Below, one piece after another: positions 33,201 through 41,746 of a DNA stretch of 64,000 bases. Positions within the stretch are counted from its first letter, which is position 1. Each line of letters begins with the position of its first letter. The stretch is from Ligula intestinalis. Taxonomy: Eukaryota > Platyhelminthes > Cestoda > Diphyllobothriidea > Diphyllobothriidae. The DNA lies in the NCBI GenBank assembly GCA_036362985.1, contig JAYGXS010000004.1:38426408-38490407 (forward strand). The letters are read 5' to 3'. Position numbers and translations under genes: made by a program. The notes beneath the pieces are model-generated. The model was given only the letters and a program-made list of their open reading frames with translations. It had not been told where the DNA came from and ran no database searches.

Positions 33201-36200
33201 GCGGACGAAGTTCACAGCCGTCAACCAGTCCCCTAAAAACAAAGGGGAACAAGAAACACTCTTCAGAGATAAAATTTTAGATTAAGCAGTCACATCAAAG
33301 ATTTCGCCGTTTGTCTTGAGGTAACTGACAGTTAACGCGGATGAGGGAGGAGCCCATTGGATGATCCAGTTAAGGTGGACTACTAGTGGGAGCTATTTAT
33401 CGCGTATGCTTCTTCCTTTGTGAACAATGATTTCGGCCGTTCCACGCAATATATCTTCATGTTTTACAGCCAGGCTGCTAAGAGTGCTCAAATGGTGAAG
33501 GTTAGGACTTCTGAAACCCGTTTACATCTGCCGGTCGTACAACTTCCTTGTTACGGAAGCAAACATTTGTGTTAAAATATGTCCGCCTCCCTTATGTGAT
33601 GCAAGCGTAAAAGCACTGCGAAGATCCCAAAACTGAAGAAGTGATTAGCACCAGACGACCAAGGTTTTAGGGGACGCGTCAGAATATTCAATACCAGCAA
33701 CTAGCAAGTCTGTAGTGGCCCCTAGCACCCACTTGTAACTCACCAGCAGCCACTAACGCATGGCGCCTTTGGTCTGCAAGGCTTGCGCGCCCGCTGTCGC
33801 GTGGCGTCAGGCGCTAATTGTCGTTGACAGACGCTTCGCCGTGGCCGCACGTGCACGCCAGCCTTCGCCCATCTCAAGGTTGCGCCATGACCGCTAGTCT
33901 AGACATTAACCGCATGATCGGCAGCCGTAACAAAGCATGCACTGACATTCCGGCGATTCCCGGCGCTCTGTCACTTCGGCCCACGCCGCTCCAGGGTAAG
34001 GACGTGCTCTCCGTATTCAAACTTCTTCCTGCTTGCTCTCCGTTCCTCTGTATGCAAAATAAACTATTCCCACTATTCTGGCCTCCACCGAATTCTTTTT
34101 TCTAAGGAACCGCGGTCTGAAGATCGCAGTTGCCAGGTATTAGCATACTTGACCCCCTGCGATAAGTCCAGCAAATAATCTGTAGGTAGGCGAATAACTT
34201 AGCCAGCAGCTTTGAGTTCCGGTATTCCTGCTAGTTGTACATTGGTAAGTTTAGCGTAAATTTTTTTTCGAATGGCTGAAGTGGTATGAATTCCGAATTG
34301 ATATGATGAAAAGGGAAGGCTCGTCAAAAAGAGAGATTTACTCGTAAATTTTCAAGCAGGTAGCACTGGCCCGTCATCAGACAAAATGAAAAGTGAGAGT
34401 TGTCTTGTGTCTTGGCATTAGCTTCAAATGTTCATTTTTCGGGACTGCATCTTTCTGAATTGCAGACAGGCTAACGCGCATTTTTATTCACTTTGATTTG
34501 ATATCCAAACAGTTAGCATAGCATCTTGAAAACTTTACTCAGAGAGACTCATGCTAGTATATCTCACGTTGCCTACCTGATATTGTACGTGGTAGTCTTC
34601 AGTCCCCACAAGTAATCACAGATCAAAACCTAATCCCTTAAATCCAATCCAGGAAGACTTTTAAATTATTAATAAACATCGAGATAAAATGTAACATCGA
34701 TCGGCTTCGATTCGTTTTCATTTTCCATGCAAATACTGCCGCGCCCTGGCTCAATCATATACTTTGCCGAGAGTTATTACAGACAAAAAGACACCGAGAT
34801 AACCTGTTAAGTTAAACTGGCGGTAACCGATCAGGTTAAGGAACCTGTGCCTTAAAGCTCAGACTAGAGTGACTGGTAGTATAGTCAGATAATGTAGTAC
34901 TAAAAAAGACTAGAGAGACCAAAATTGTAATTTTGGACTTGAGAGCCATCCGCAGCCAGTTATGGCCAACTGAACATGTAGATCATCTGAAATTCGGACG
35001 TGGGATCTTGGAATATCGGGTCTAACGTTCTATCATTGAGCTACGGGCCCGTTGTCCTGTCAGTCTTCATCGTGAATATTACTTTTGGGGTGATGTTATA
35101 TAAAAGAAACCGGATATTTTTCTACCTATAATAATCAACTACTTACAACTTTTCAGTAGCTTGAATTGCCTATAATCTTACTGTTTTCTGCGCACCACTT
35201 ATCGATCCGGCTGGTATTTGCTGATGGCATTGAACTGCAGAGCGGTTCTTTGAAGGCTACCGCATTTCACAATTGCTACAATCGGCAAGCTCAGAAAAGT
35301 TGGCCTTTCAAACTAACAACGGGAATTATCGCTTGCTTACCATTTTGACGTAGGGTGATGTACATAACCTCGCCACTTTTGTTCTTCTGTAAAAATTTTC
35401 CTAGTTGGTGTTGGTGCTACCACTGGAAAATGCTTCGCTGGTACCTCGCCCGAGGCTTGGGCACACTCCCCCTCCATATATGCGTTCGCCGTGGGGGGTT
35501 AGCGATGATATTAAAGCTCATTCAGTGTCTTCTCCCAAGGCTTGAGTACGCGACCCAACTTGCCCTCGTAACTTGCTTATTTAACAAAATTTTGGGATCT
35601 AATTTGATCACTGACATGCCCCGGCCGTCCTCTCCTCGAAAATTAGGTGCACGTTAGACCGCGGGGCACGCTTCGCACTTTCCATAGACGACCCCACGAC
35701 ATAATCCTACCACTTTTGGTAGACTAATTCTCACCAATCAGATCACGGAACATGCCCGTCCCATGGTGCAATGAATCTGAAAGAATAACCCTCGTAGACA
35801 GTGGCATAGCAACTAGTGATGTAGGCAGACAACGACCGCCTGTGTAATTGTCAGCGTAACCCGTTACCAATACTCTTCTGTCCACCTCACGACCCCAGTT
35901 GATTCGCTATTTGAACTGCCCGAGACTCGACACCGGACAGTCAACGCTGACCCCTTTTCTGGTTGGCCGACAGCGAACAGCTAAGATACGGCCATACAGG
36001 CACTGGGAGCTACGAGTCTGAGCAGAGAACACACACGCAAACTGCCTGCTTGTCCAGTAGCTCGAAGTTTCATTTTAGAAATCTTCAAAGTGATCAGCAT
36101 CGCACTTCCACCAGACTCTTTTGACCTACTAGGTGTTATATGCCAGGGATATTTCCAACTCTAAGTGCCAAGGCTTAAACCCAGGTGCAGGGTTCTGCGC

Positions 36201-37379
36201 TCTGACCACTTGAACCGCGGTATCGATATTTTACTGACTGTGATCGGAAATGTGCGACGTGAGAAACAATGTTTGCAAACCTATCCAACAATAAGATGGA
36301 AAATATGCTGGTGAGCCTTGCTCTGGATCTATGAGCAAAGAAGTCAAAAAGGTCATTTCAGTCTGATTTTATTTCTTTTTCCGGCTTGCTCGTCTGTCAT
36401 AATGCGGCCGCCTACAAGGGATTCCAGAGCCAGAGCTCCAGGGCTTCATATTCCGCCTTACAATCAGGATGTATTTGTGAACGTCGTCCCGAAACAAAAT
36501 CAGCCCAAGATCTCGCCGCATGACGCGGGTGGGCAGTAATGAAATACTCCGGTGACTAAGAGTCGGTCAAACTGAAGAAATCCCAGAAACGGTTAGAAAT
36601 ATAACGTGTCCAGCCCTTCAAATGGCCACTTAATGTTATTATCTGACGATTAAGGCGCACAGAGCGAGTTTTTAGGGTTGCTGGAGTATGCATCATCGCA
36701 AACGTATCGGTGAAAGCCAGCGAAAACCTTTATCCTCTCTTTTACGAAAACTAATCCCGTATTTCTGAGATCACATTCTCACCATCATGGGTGTGAAGTG
36801 AAGTTATTATGCCACACCGATTAGACTAAAAATCGTGTGGTTCTTGGGTTCAGTTACTTTTGATATTGTGACCTCAAATTGCTCAACTAAGGGGTCAGTC
36901 TCTTCACCATCTACAATCTCCATGGATGATTTCAAATTCCACAGTAGAATGAGAGCCAACATAACACATCGGCCTAACTAACCAGCATCACGACTTCGAA
37001 TACATTGCCAAGATAACGGATCAGGTAACGTCACATTTTTGGCAAGGGATAGTTAACAATAAGCAATTTTACTGGTCGTAAAAAACCTTCGAAACCGCTA
37101 ACATTTATATTTTGTAAGATTCCGGACTACTTGTGATTATTAAGGCAGCTGAGATGTTCTTAACGGCAACAAAGAAAGGAAACTACAGAGACGTGATCAC
37201 CTGAAATCCTCGTATGTGTTTACGCGCTGTTCGACGGCTCGAATCTTGGCGTCGTTCTCGTTCCAGTGACGTTCCTCGTAGCGCACAGCTCGCTTTAGGT
37301 CAGCCTCCAGCCTACCAATGTCTAGGCCCAGAGAACGCAGCTGACCGTCACCCTCGTTACTGGTATTGTATAGCGCCAT
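18054..37379 (-). CDS. CCDC103: CCDC103 / DNAAF19 homologue, dynein-arm assembly factor (3 exons, 246 aa, 19.3 kb)
   Basis: Exons on the minus strand are 37379-37201, 33232-33085 and 18467-18054. Phases agree: exon 1 ends AG, exon 2 supplies G (AGG, Arg); exon 2 ends in phase 0 at ACG and exon 3 starts in phase 0 at ACC. The joined frame has 247 codons, close to the 242 residues of human CCDC103. Exon 1 gives the coiled-coil start with NDAKIRAVEQRVNTYEDFR, like human NAAKLRAVEQRVASYEEFR. Exon 2 continues GLVDGCELRPLKQKEADEL, like GIVLASHLKPLERKDK. Exon 3 holds the RPAP3_C-type helical domain, from FLRAWRNHG to FETTLMFLTDEEKATARSI. In other animals CCDC103 forms oligomers on axonemal microtubules and is needed to attach dynein arms. 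In a flatworm that would concern flame cells, sperm and ciliated larvae (inference). Intron 2 (14,617 bp) is packed with mobile elements. Confidence 0.87.
18640..21005 (+). mobile_element. Penelope-like element (RT plus GIY-YIG endonuclease), broken, inside CCDC103 intron 2
   Basis: The reading order is an N-terminal region (18868-19521, with ILVTKPDKGTGVVLMNRSDY), RT core (about 19590-20220, with RLPKIHKNGLPVRPIL, MMISLDVSSLYTNVPV, GVAMGSPLRPLLANIFM) and a long C-terminal frame (20221-21006). That frame has RT thumb residues (LPFLEVLLSRR) and a GIY-YIG nuclease, CSCGAGYIGRTSRRLSKRI followed by EHLP. The RT box is YVDN at 20125-20136 instead of YVDD, with a TGA directly before it (20122-20124). 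Further stops are at 19519 and 19966. Penelope elements carry this RT/GIY-YIG fusion. It lies on the strand opposite to the host gene, only about 170 bases from exon 3. Confidence 0.88.
21509..21950 (+). repeat. Copy 1 of an old dispersed repeat (family R)
   Basis: Blocks AAAATATATTTGAATT, TACTGTTTACGTAGTCATTT, GGCAAGAAGC and CAGCATCTTGACC recur in the same order near 32085-32260 and 47080-47260. Upstream, GTTTGCAATGGATGCGG (21569) resembles ATTCGCAATGGATGTGG at 46882. An 84-codon open frame (21513-21767) has no recognised domain. Confidence 0.55.
21950..24100. other. CCDC103 intron 2, no element recognised
   Basis: Open frames at 22681-22917 (-), 23308-23535 (+) and 23749-24060 (-) show no known domain. 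Probably old transposon debris that can no longer be read by eye. Confidence 0.4.
24100..25170 (+). mobile_element. RTE LINE remnant, 3' part (RT to tail)
   Basis: Fragments match the LINE at 9573-11960: KSLWRIVALDGVLPK, MIRAY, VLVYNNLSQPFCVRS, DDLQSMVSRVND, then remnants of the region after RT, for example GKYTNTVSNDLV. The tail has GTACAAGTATTCAAGTG (about 25155), the same polarity as the short terminal repeats of the other RTE copies. Heavily mutated. Confidence 0.7.
25190..26090. other. CCDC103 intron 2, nothing recognised
   Basis: No open frame of note and no repeat that I can match elsewhere in the window. Confidence 0.4.
26163..26460 (-). mobile_element. CR1/Jockey-like LINE, C-terminal fragment
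   Basis: On the minus strand: LILLYKIINGLEKGLGFEDMF, then RGHTMKLRTKMSKLNLRSEF, FFTQRVIQQGNNLPQSVVEA and YKQRLDNYM. This is the well-known C-terminal block after the RT in CR1/Jockey LINEs (R..FF..R....WN.LP..VV.A....FK..LD). Only this 3' end is present. Confidence 0.75.
26800..29215 (+). mobile_element. RTE LINE, near full-length 5' end, cut at the RT active site
   Basis: A GC-rich leader (26800-26960) precedes the APE endonuclease (26964-27900; WSVQALRDDGAQLLTAKSLS, YRIGVACLSEVRLPG, LYGVAIALANE, HLVTWHSKDGHT, DHILVRARWASSVLD), the linker (27764-28309; YSDF-like YWSDFATETERAATRGDTQK) and RT (28403-29059; NYRGISLIDVAAKTL, QSGFRPGRGCTDQIF, FIDFAAAFDSVDRSSLW, VCQGCALSPTLFNYAFDGI). There is a stop at 28307 and frameshifts near 27440, 27720 and 29055. 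The sequence ends in DLAYAD at about 29211, in the middle of the catalytic YADD, where unrelated sequence and a TA tract begin. The 3' third of the LINE is missing. Confidence 0.85.
29275..29302. repeat. (TA)14 microsatellite, left of the inverted-repeat unit
   Basis: Uninterrupted AT dinucleotides directly abut the left inverted-repeat arm. Confidence 0.95.
29302..30171. mobile_element. Penelope-derived unit bounded by perfect 88-bp inverted repeats
   Basis: The arm 29302-29389 is the exact reverse complement of 30084-30171 over 88 of 88 bases. Between the arms, a plus-strand frame (29327-29929, beginning inside the left arm) encodes DRLSLVYGHMKREKHKFAFE, NAEVIGRSNDKMARLVLES and SINRNIDLNPAYQALR-like residues, the segment that follows the GIY-YIG nuclease in Penelope-like elements. 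Its C-terminal part is Gln/Arg/His-rich and unrecognised. RT and the nuclease core are missing. Penelope elements often carry partly inverted terminal repeats; identical arms imply a recent event. Confidence 0.8.
30068..30101 (+). ncRNA. Candidate hammerhead-like ribozyme motif at the right arm
   Basis: CTGATGA (30068-30074) is followed by a hairpin-forming stretch (GAAACA...TGTTTTC) and GAAAC with ACGTC (30094-30101), the order of a type I hammerhead with a minimal stem III. Stem I pairing is weak (about two base pairs), so activity is doubtful. Hammerhead motifs are known in the terminal repeats of Penelope-like elements. Confidence 0.4.
30207..30234. repeat. (TA)n microsatellite, right of the inverted-repeat unit
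   Basis: An uninterrupted AT run 36 bases past the right arm, followed directly by a SINE. Confidence 0.95.
30236..30430 (-). mobile_element. tRNA-headed SINE (family A), copy 1
   Basis: On the minus strand the head GAGCCCGTGGACATGAGGTA holds an A box, and CGGGTTCAAATCTCG a B box. A body follows with GGGTTCCAACCC, GATTGGGTATGAATGG and CCATTCCGGCCTCCC, ending TTTGTCGGATCC. A second copy lies at 30725-30920 and a third, inverted, at 30945-31045. Confidence 0.7.
30725..30920 (-). mobile_element. tRNA-headed SINE (family A), copy 2
   Basis: Same ends as copy 1 (GGATCCGACAAAGCGAAGGG on the plus strand). On the minus strand the A box GTGGAGTAGTGGTATAG is close to the tRNA consensus. The B box is decayed (TGAATTAAAATC). 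Confidence 0.7.
30945..31045 (+). mobile_element. SINE family A body, copy 3 (opposite orientation, head lost)
   Basis: GGGTTCCAACC, GATTGGGTACGACTGG and TCATTCCGGTCTCCC match the family A body. The tRNA head is absent. Confidence 0.6.
31190..31375 (+). mobile_element. tRNA-headed SINE (family B), copy 1
   Basis: A-box-like TTTGGTTAGGATG and the B box GAGTTCGAAACTC are followed by GGCGGTGGTAGCAATT, a body with AGAGTTGGCTATCCGTAGC and GCCAAAAAGCCAGAAATAGC, and a tail with GGTGCCCTGTCTTTGCCGG. Confidence 0.65.
31378..31605 (-). mobile_element. tRNA-headed SINE (family B), copy 2
   Basis: On the minus strand TGGCTCAATGTTTAGG is a clear tRNA A box, and GGAGTTCAAAACTC a B box. The body and the tail (TTTTTGCTGGCAATGTCC) match copy 1. 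Confidence 0.7.
31650..31725 (+). mobile_element. SINE family B tail fragment
   Basis: GCCAGTAATAGCTATT and GGTGCCTGCCATTGCCGG match the 3' part of the family B copies. Confidence 0.5.
31860..32080 (-). mobile_element. tRNA-headed SINE (family B), copy 3
   Basis: On the minus strand: A box GTAGCTCAATGCATAGG, B box GCGAGTTCAAAACCC, then the same body and tail as copy 2. It is close to 31378-31605 over its whole length. Confidence 0.7.
32085..32260 (+). repeat. Copy 2 of dispersed repeat family R
   Basis: ATATATTTGAATTTATAAGG, TAGTCATATTTAGT, GCGGAAAGAAGC and GGCATCCTGAC align in order with 21765-21900 and 47085-47215. Confidence 0.5.
32260..33084. other. CCDC103 intron 2, 3'-proximal to exon 2; includes a hammerhead-like motif
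   Basis: No coding sequence is recognised apart from the motif at 32826-32860 described separately. Confidence 0.4.
32826..32860 (+). ncRNA. Candidate hammerhead-like motif
   Basis: CTGATGA (32826-32832), an 18-base stem II region, GAAAC (32852) and ACGTT. Stem I can form from TTGCCT upstream and GGGTGA downstream, with two or three wobble pairs. Stem II is weak. AATAAA follows at once. No Penelope coding sequence remains beside it. Confidence 0.4.
33085..33232 (-). CDS. CCDC103: CCDC103 exon 2
   Basis: The acceptor GTTTTTAG precedes 33232 and the donor ACG|GTAGGT follows 33085. The 148-nt exon reads, after completing an Arg codon, GLVDGCELRPLKQKEADELA and then PPMTPSRGMDSVSPT. It aligns with the central part of human CCDC103 after the coiled coil. 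Confidence 0.83.
33233..34302. other. CCDC103 intron 1, first part; nothing firmly recognised
   Basis: An open frame at 33818-34105 lies in a GC-richer stretch that ends with TGCAAAATAAACTATTCCC, reminiscent of an LTR with a poly(A) signal, but no partner copy is in the window. Confidence 0.35.
34303..34400 (-). repeat. Copy 2 of the ~100-bp repeat with a CTGATGA...GAAA core
   Basis: It aligns with 15545-15640: on the plus strand AAGGCTCGTC, TTTACTCGTAAATTTTCAAG, CAGGTAG, CCCGTCATCAGACAAAATGA. On the minus strand the core CTGATGA is intact here. Confidence 0.6.
34905..35090 (-). mobile_element. tRNA-headed SINE
   Basis: On the minus strand GGGCCCGTAGCTCAATGATA is a near-consensus tRNA 5' half with A box, and CACGTCCGAATTTCAG is a decayed B box. 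A body with CAGTTGGCCATAACTGGCTG follows. Confidence 0.65.
35090..37200. other. CCDC103 intron 1, remainder; one tRNA-like piece
   Basis: At 36165-36255 the minus strand has GGTTCAAGTGGTCAGAGCGC (A-box-like) and CACCTGGGTTTAAGCC (B-box-like), a probable SINE head. No protein is recognised elsewhere. Confidence 0.4.
37201..37379 (-). CDS. CCDC103: CCDC103 exon 1
   Basis: The ATG at 37379-37377 opens 59 codons plus two bases to the donor TTCAG|GTGATC. The part LGLDIGRLEADLKRAVRYEE followed by NDAKIRAVEQRVNTYEDF matches the N-terminal coiled coil of CCDC103. A pyrimidine-rich acceptor (CTATTGTTTTTTGTTAAG) ends 10 bases before the ATG. Confidence 0.85.
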
Positions 37380-37389
37380 TTCGTTGGAG

Positions 37390-37391
37390 CT
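37390..37391 (-). other. 3' splice acceptor 10 nt before the CCDC103 start codon
   Basis: TTTCTATTGTTTTTTGTTAAG ends at 37390 on the minus strand, with ten bases left before the ATG. It fits a spliced-leader or 5' UTR acceptor. Confidence 0.5.
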
Positions 37392-38199
37392 TAACAAAAA
37401 ACAATAGAAAGAGAAATTTAATTATTTACCGCCCAGTAAACCGAGAATCTGGCTAACTTTGGGGTTTTAATTCTCCCACTAACCGAGAGCGAACTGTTTG
37501 ATGCAAATCTGGTAAGCTAGGATAGGACGGGTCCCAGCAGGATATATGCTGGTGAATCCGGAAGCATAGAAATGGCCTCAGCGTAGTTTCAACATGGATA
37601 TTAGCCAACAGAATATAGTTCACAGATTTGATTTGGTTATACGACCCACGTGTTCGCAATATGATATTTCTTAAATGCTCCGGTTTTTTGAATCAGGTAG
37701 ATGTGGGGCTATTCGATTGCTTTTATTAAAGTTTATGATTTTCGACCAGGCGTTCAGAGAAATTTTGGGGGTCGGTTCTGAAGAAATCATAGACTGAAAT
37801 TAAATTGATCAGATTCAATAGAGGCACTATTTCATGATCTCTCAACCGATAGTCTGAAATGTGCTCTCTGTTGAAAAATATTACTTAATTAGGTTCCTTG
37901 TATATTTGGAGTAAATGACCGAGGCCCCCTCAAAACTCCATTGAAACGGTACACGAATGCATAAATTGTGGTGAAATATGCAAAAATGGTAAAAGATCAT
38001 TTTTTGTGCAAAAGTGCATAAAAATATTTTGAAAACCTGAATGGTTAATAAGGTGAGACGTTTGTGGAATGGCAGCGTACAAAATGTTCACGACTCAACA
38101 AAATCACAAAATGTTCACTGTATATCCAATATAAAATATTCCCCTGGTCACCCTAAGTGTAAATAAAAACTCTATTGAAATCAAGCGAGCAGTATGGTA

Positions 38200-40010
38200 C
38201 TTTCTAGCGTTGTTTGTAGGCATTTTGTAGGTGAGTGTTGGACTTTAACAGATAATTATCCAAACGTCTTTCGAACATATTCACAGTGGGTGAATGCACA
38301 ACAGACTCTGGCAGAGTTCCACTATCGAATGACCCTTTGAGAGAAGAAGGATGAACGTTCGTTTGTTCGGCTTAGTTCCTTCTTCAACTGGCAGTCGTGC
38401 CTTCTGAGGTTCCTTCTTGGGGCCGTTTAAAAAAGATCTTCGCACTTGACATCCAGAGCAGTTCCCCTTAGTAGCTGAAACGTTGCTATAAGGTCACCTC
38501 TGTCTTATCTATAATGGTGGGGAAAGGGATGTAAAGCAGTTCAACGATGTTCATACGTGAACTGCTTGAGTTCAGGGACCGCCTTAGTAGAATGTCGTTA
38601 TACAGCTTCAAGGATAATTGTGTCTTTCTGAAGCCAAGGCCGTCAAGCCTGTATCGCATATTCCAAGTGCGGCCGCACGAAAGTTCAATATACTTTGCAG
38701 AAGATATCTGTATTCAGGTTAACAAACCTCCTTCTTATGGCGCTAATGACCGACATTGCCTTCGCTGCGGCCTTGGAGCACTGTGTGGTGACACTTAGGC
38801 CGTCTTTTATAAGTACACTAACGTCTCTTTGCAAAGTCACGGTTTCAATTATTTTGTCTCCCAATATATATTGTCGCGAGAGTACAGTTTTGCGGCGTCT
38901 TGCTGATAACTCGTGCAGTACTACACATTTTCGGGGTTGAAGTTAATATACTAACTGCAGCCGGTCTAACTCCTGTTGTAGTGATTGTAAGTACGTTTCG
39001 TCTTTTATCTCCCTCCACAGTTTGAGATCATCTGCAAAGATAACTATGTCAGATTTAACGTCTCGCATGATGTCATTTATGTAGATGATGAAAAGGAGCA
39101 GCCCGAGAACTGACCCTTGTGGGATTTCACTTTTGACAGGTGCCCACCCAAGGTAATCTTCAATGCAGTTCAGGAGATTCCCTGTTATGCCAAAGTCGGT
39201 CAGCTTTCGGGTGAGGTGCTGATGTGGAACGCGATCAAACGTCTTGGTGAAGTCAAAGTAGATAACACCCATGGCGTTTGTCCCGTGATCTAGCGATGTG
39301 ATAAGATTTGTAAGACACGACCTCTTCTCATAGAAACCATGCTGGACTGGGCTGACTTGGCAGCGAAATGTATCGAGCAAAAGAATCGATTTTTAATTAT
39401 CCTTTCCATCAGCTTACAACAGACGCACGCCCAACTGACTGGTCCGGAGTTGGTGGGACAGCTGTGATCCTTGCTTATGGATGGGTACGACACTTGCCAA
39501 CTTCCATGTTTCAGGAAGTTTACCTGATTCGAGCGATTTTTGAAAGACTATACAGTGGTTCCGCTAATTCTTCAGATAGTTCGCGCAGAAGTACACTGAG
39601 ATCTTATCCGGTCCAGGTGACTTGGCCTGATTCAACTTCTTTAACTCTGCCAAAACTGTCTGCGGTGTAAGTAATACAGTGTGTATAATAGAGTTGTTGA
39701 CGGCATGTGACAAAGGATAGGGCTATAGATGTGGCTCCGTGTTACAGACACTTTGGAAAAATTCCCAAAGAAGCTCAGCTTTTTGAGGGCCACCGCCCAC
39801 AGTTTCGTCTTTTAAGATTGCGATATGGTCACGGTTCTCTGTATAACTTCTGACGTAGGCGCAGACTACTTTGGGTTTTTGTGGCGCCTCTTCTGGGAGC
39901 CGTAGTTCATAAGAGGTTCGGGCTCCTCTGAGGAATCTCTTGCCTACGTTGCGTTGTTGTTTAAATTCTTGAATTGTCTCTTGGTCCTCCGTTTGTATAA
40001 ATATTTTCAA
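38200..40010 (-). mobile_element. CR1/Jockey-like LINE, RT and C-terminal region, broken
   Basis: On the minus strand from 40010: a linker with RFLRGARTSYELRLPEEAPQ and VCAYVRSYTENRDHIAILKD. The RT (38943-39380) has SPVQHGFYEKRSCLTNLIT, VIYFDFTKTFDRVPHQHL, PQGSVLGLLLFIIYINDI and the catalytic FADD in IVIFADDLKLWREI. The C-terminal region down to about 38200 has FVRPHLEYAIQA and FERRLDNYL. Several stops occur. It lies just upstream of the CCDC103 start. Confidence 0.85.
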
Positions 40011-40039
40011 CAGTTTGCGAATTTTTCGGATCTTTTATT

Positions 40040-40380
40040 TTTTATCTAGGGCGATTGTGGCTCACTTGGTGGACAGCGGTCACCGGGTAGACGTAACCCA
40101 AGCGTTTCGAGTCTTTTATAAAGTACTAGCAAAACATTCCGAATTCCGACGGCAACGAATACTTGCGACGGCAGAAGCCGTGACAATACGACTCACAAAC
40201 CCGATCTTGTGTGCGCAGAAAGGCTTTGTAGTGGTCCTAAGGCTCCCGTGGCCGAGAACAAACTCAACATCCGTTCGCACACCTTCCAGCATGCCGCGAG
40301 AAGACGAGCAGACATTGACAACTGGTGTCAAGACACCACGAAACTATGAACTAATTGTGGGACACTCCTTCTCCCCCTGA
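40040..40380 (+). mobile_element. Penelope-like element, C-terminal fragment
   Basis: VAHLVDSGHRVDVTQAFRVF, RRQRILATAEAVTIRLTNP and LCAQKG match both 59945-60370 and the end of the Penelope element at 20860-21000. Only the part after the GIY-YIG motif remains, open to the stop at 40380. Confidence 0.75.
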
Positions 40381-40389
40381 CCTACCCCC

Positions 40390-41660
40390 CCCCCTATTTT
40401 GATCTCTCTAAAAAGTTCCCCCTCCCCCTTAAACTTTACTAACTCTATCCTCTTTAAATTATTGTACACGTATGATGATAAATTAATCGAAAACGTTCGT
40501 TCACCTATCTTGACTTCTTGAATACGATATCCCACACGCAGCCCTCCAAACCACTAAGCGCGCCGTGATACATACGAGCGCGTCAGATTTATCAGAGAAT
40601 TGTGCGCTGAATGATACTTCGAATCCAAGTGGACTGTCGGAGACTGATCCTAAAAGAATGTGGTGACTGACTCGACACGGATCTCCGCCTAACGTGCGCC
40701 ATGAACAGGACCAAAAATAGCCTGCAAGGTCTAGTCAGCCCTGATCGGCCAATTTCCATATCATAACTAGGTTGTTGATTTTGTCCCACTCTGACTAAGA
40801 AGATCTCACGATAATGATCTAGCTTCCTCGATGGCTAAATTTCCTTATCGTCAGATCTGTTTTACATAAGGGCCATTCGGAGTAAGCAACAATTAGGAGC
40901 TTCCTCTTAATGTTTTCTGAAGAGAAGACTAATGAAGAATGCGAAGAAATCATATGTACAAGTCGCATTTACCAACACATTCTGGCTACTCCAGTGAACC
41001 AAGCCTGACAAAATCGTTGCAAGGCATAGTAGTGAAGTTAATTTTTAGATTCTTGGTTGATAATTCGTGTTTCACTTTCAACGGACTTCAACTTAGTCGG
41101 GTCGACAGATCCAAGTTAAACTGAACAGATAACTAAGGGCGGCGAAGGCAGACAACGCGATGCTGCACGATAACAATAAACAAAAGCGACTCGTTCGTTT
41201 GATAATTGACAAGTTTGCGGTCTGGTTTAAGCCCGAGGTGTGATACCTACGGAACGAAAATATTGGCCCAGCAGCATCTCCAGGCTGCAAGTAATACAGA
41301 CTTCAAACGGCCTCCACAAGCGTTATCGAGGCACATTGTATTAGACCCCTGGATAAATACCCTCTGACTACTGTGTTAATAAAGGCCTTTTGTGCAACCT
41401 AGGACTTGAAGACTAAAAGGGACCTCAAAAAGATCAAATTAAAAATCTACAGTAAATAGCCCGGACTTGCAGAGCCAAGTCCGTAGATTGTCGCTATCCC
41501 ATACGGAATAGAGACATTCGAACGAAAGAAAACAGAAAGACCAATAACAAGTGCAACTAAAGGTCATAGAGGCGGACCGACCTCTTGGGGTGCATTAGCA
41601 TGAACAAAAAATGCGGGTGTCAACGCCAAAGGAATTGAGAGGAAAAAGAGACGGGAGACG
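40390..41660. other. Intergenic, no gene recognised
   Basis: Short frames only. The pyrimidine-rich stretch at 40375-40440 (runs of C) is notable but has no partner. Confidence 0.4.
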
Positions 41661-41662
41661 CT

Positions 41663-41668
41663 TTTATT
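41663..41668 (-). terminator. Polyadenylation signal of the HMG-like gene
   Basis: AATAAA on the minus strand about 80 bases after the stop codon at 41747. Confidence 0.55.
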
Positions 41669-41746
41669 ACATATATACATCGGGACATAAAAGGGGGGGG
41701 AAGGTGATAGACATCTGCGGTCAGAAAAGGCGCGACCAGCCAATAA

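Noticed and set aside
33710..34150. Solo LTR in CCDC103 intron 1
   Set aside because: GC-rich stretch with an AATAAA-like signal, but no second copy, no TG...CA ends and no target duplication could be shown.
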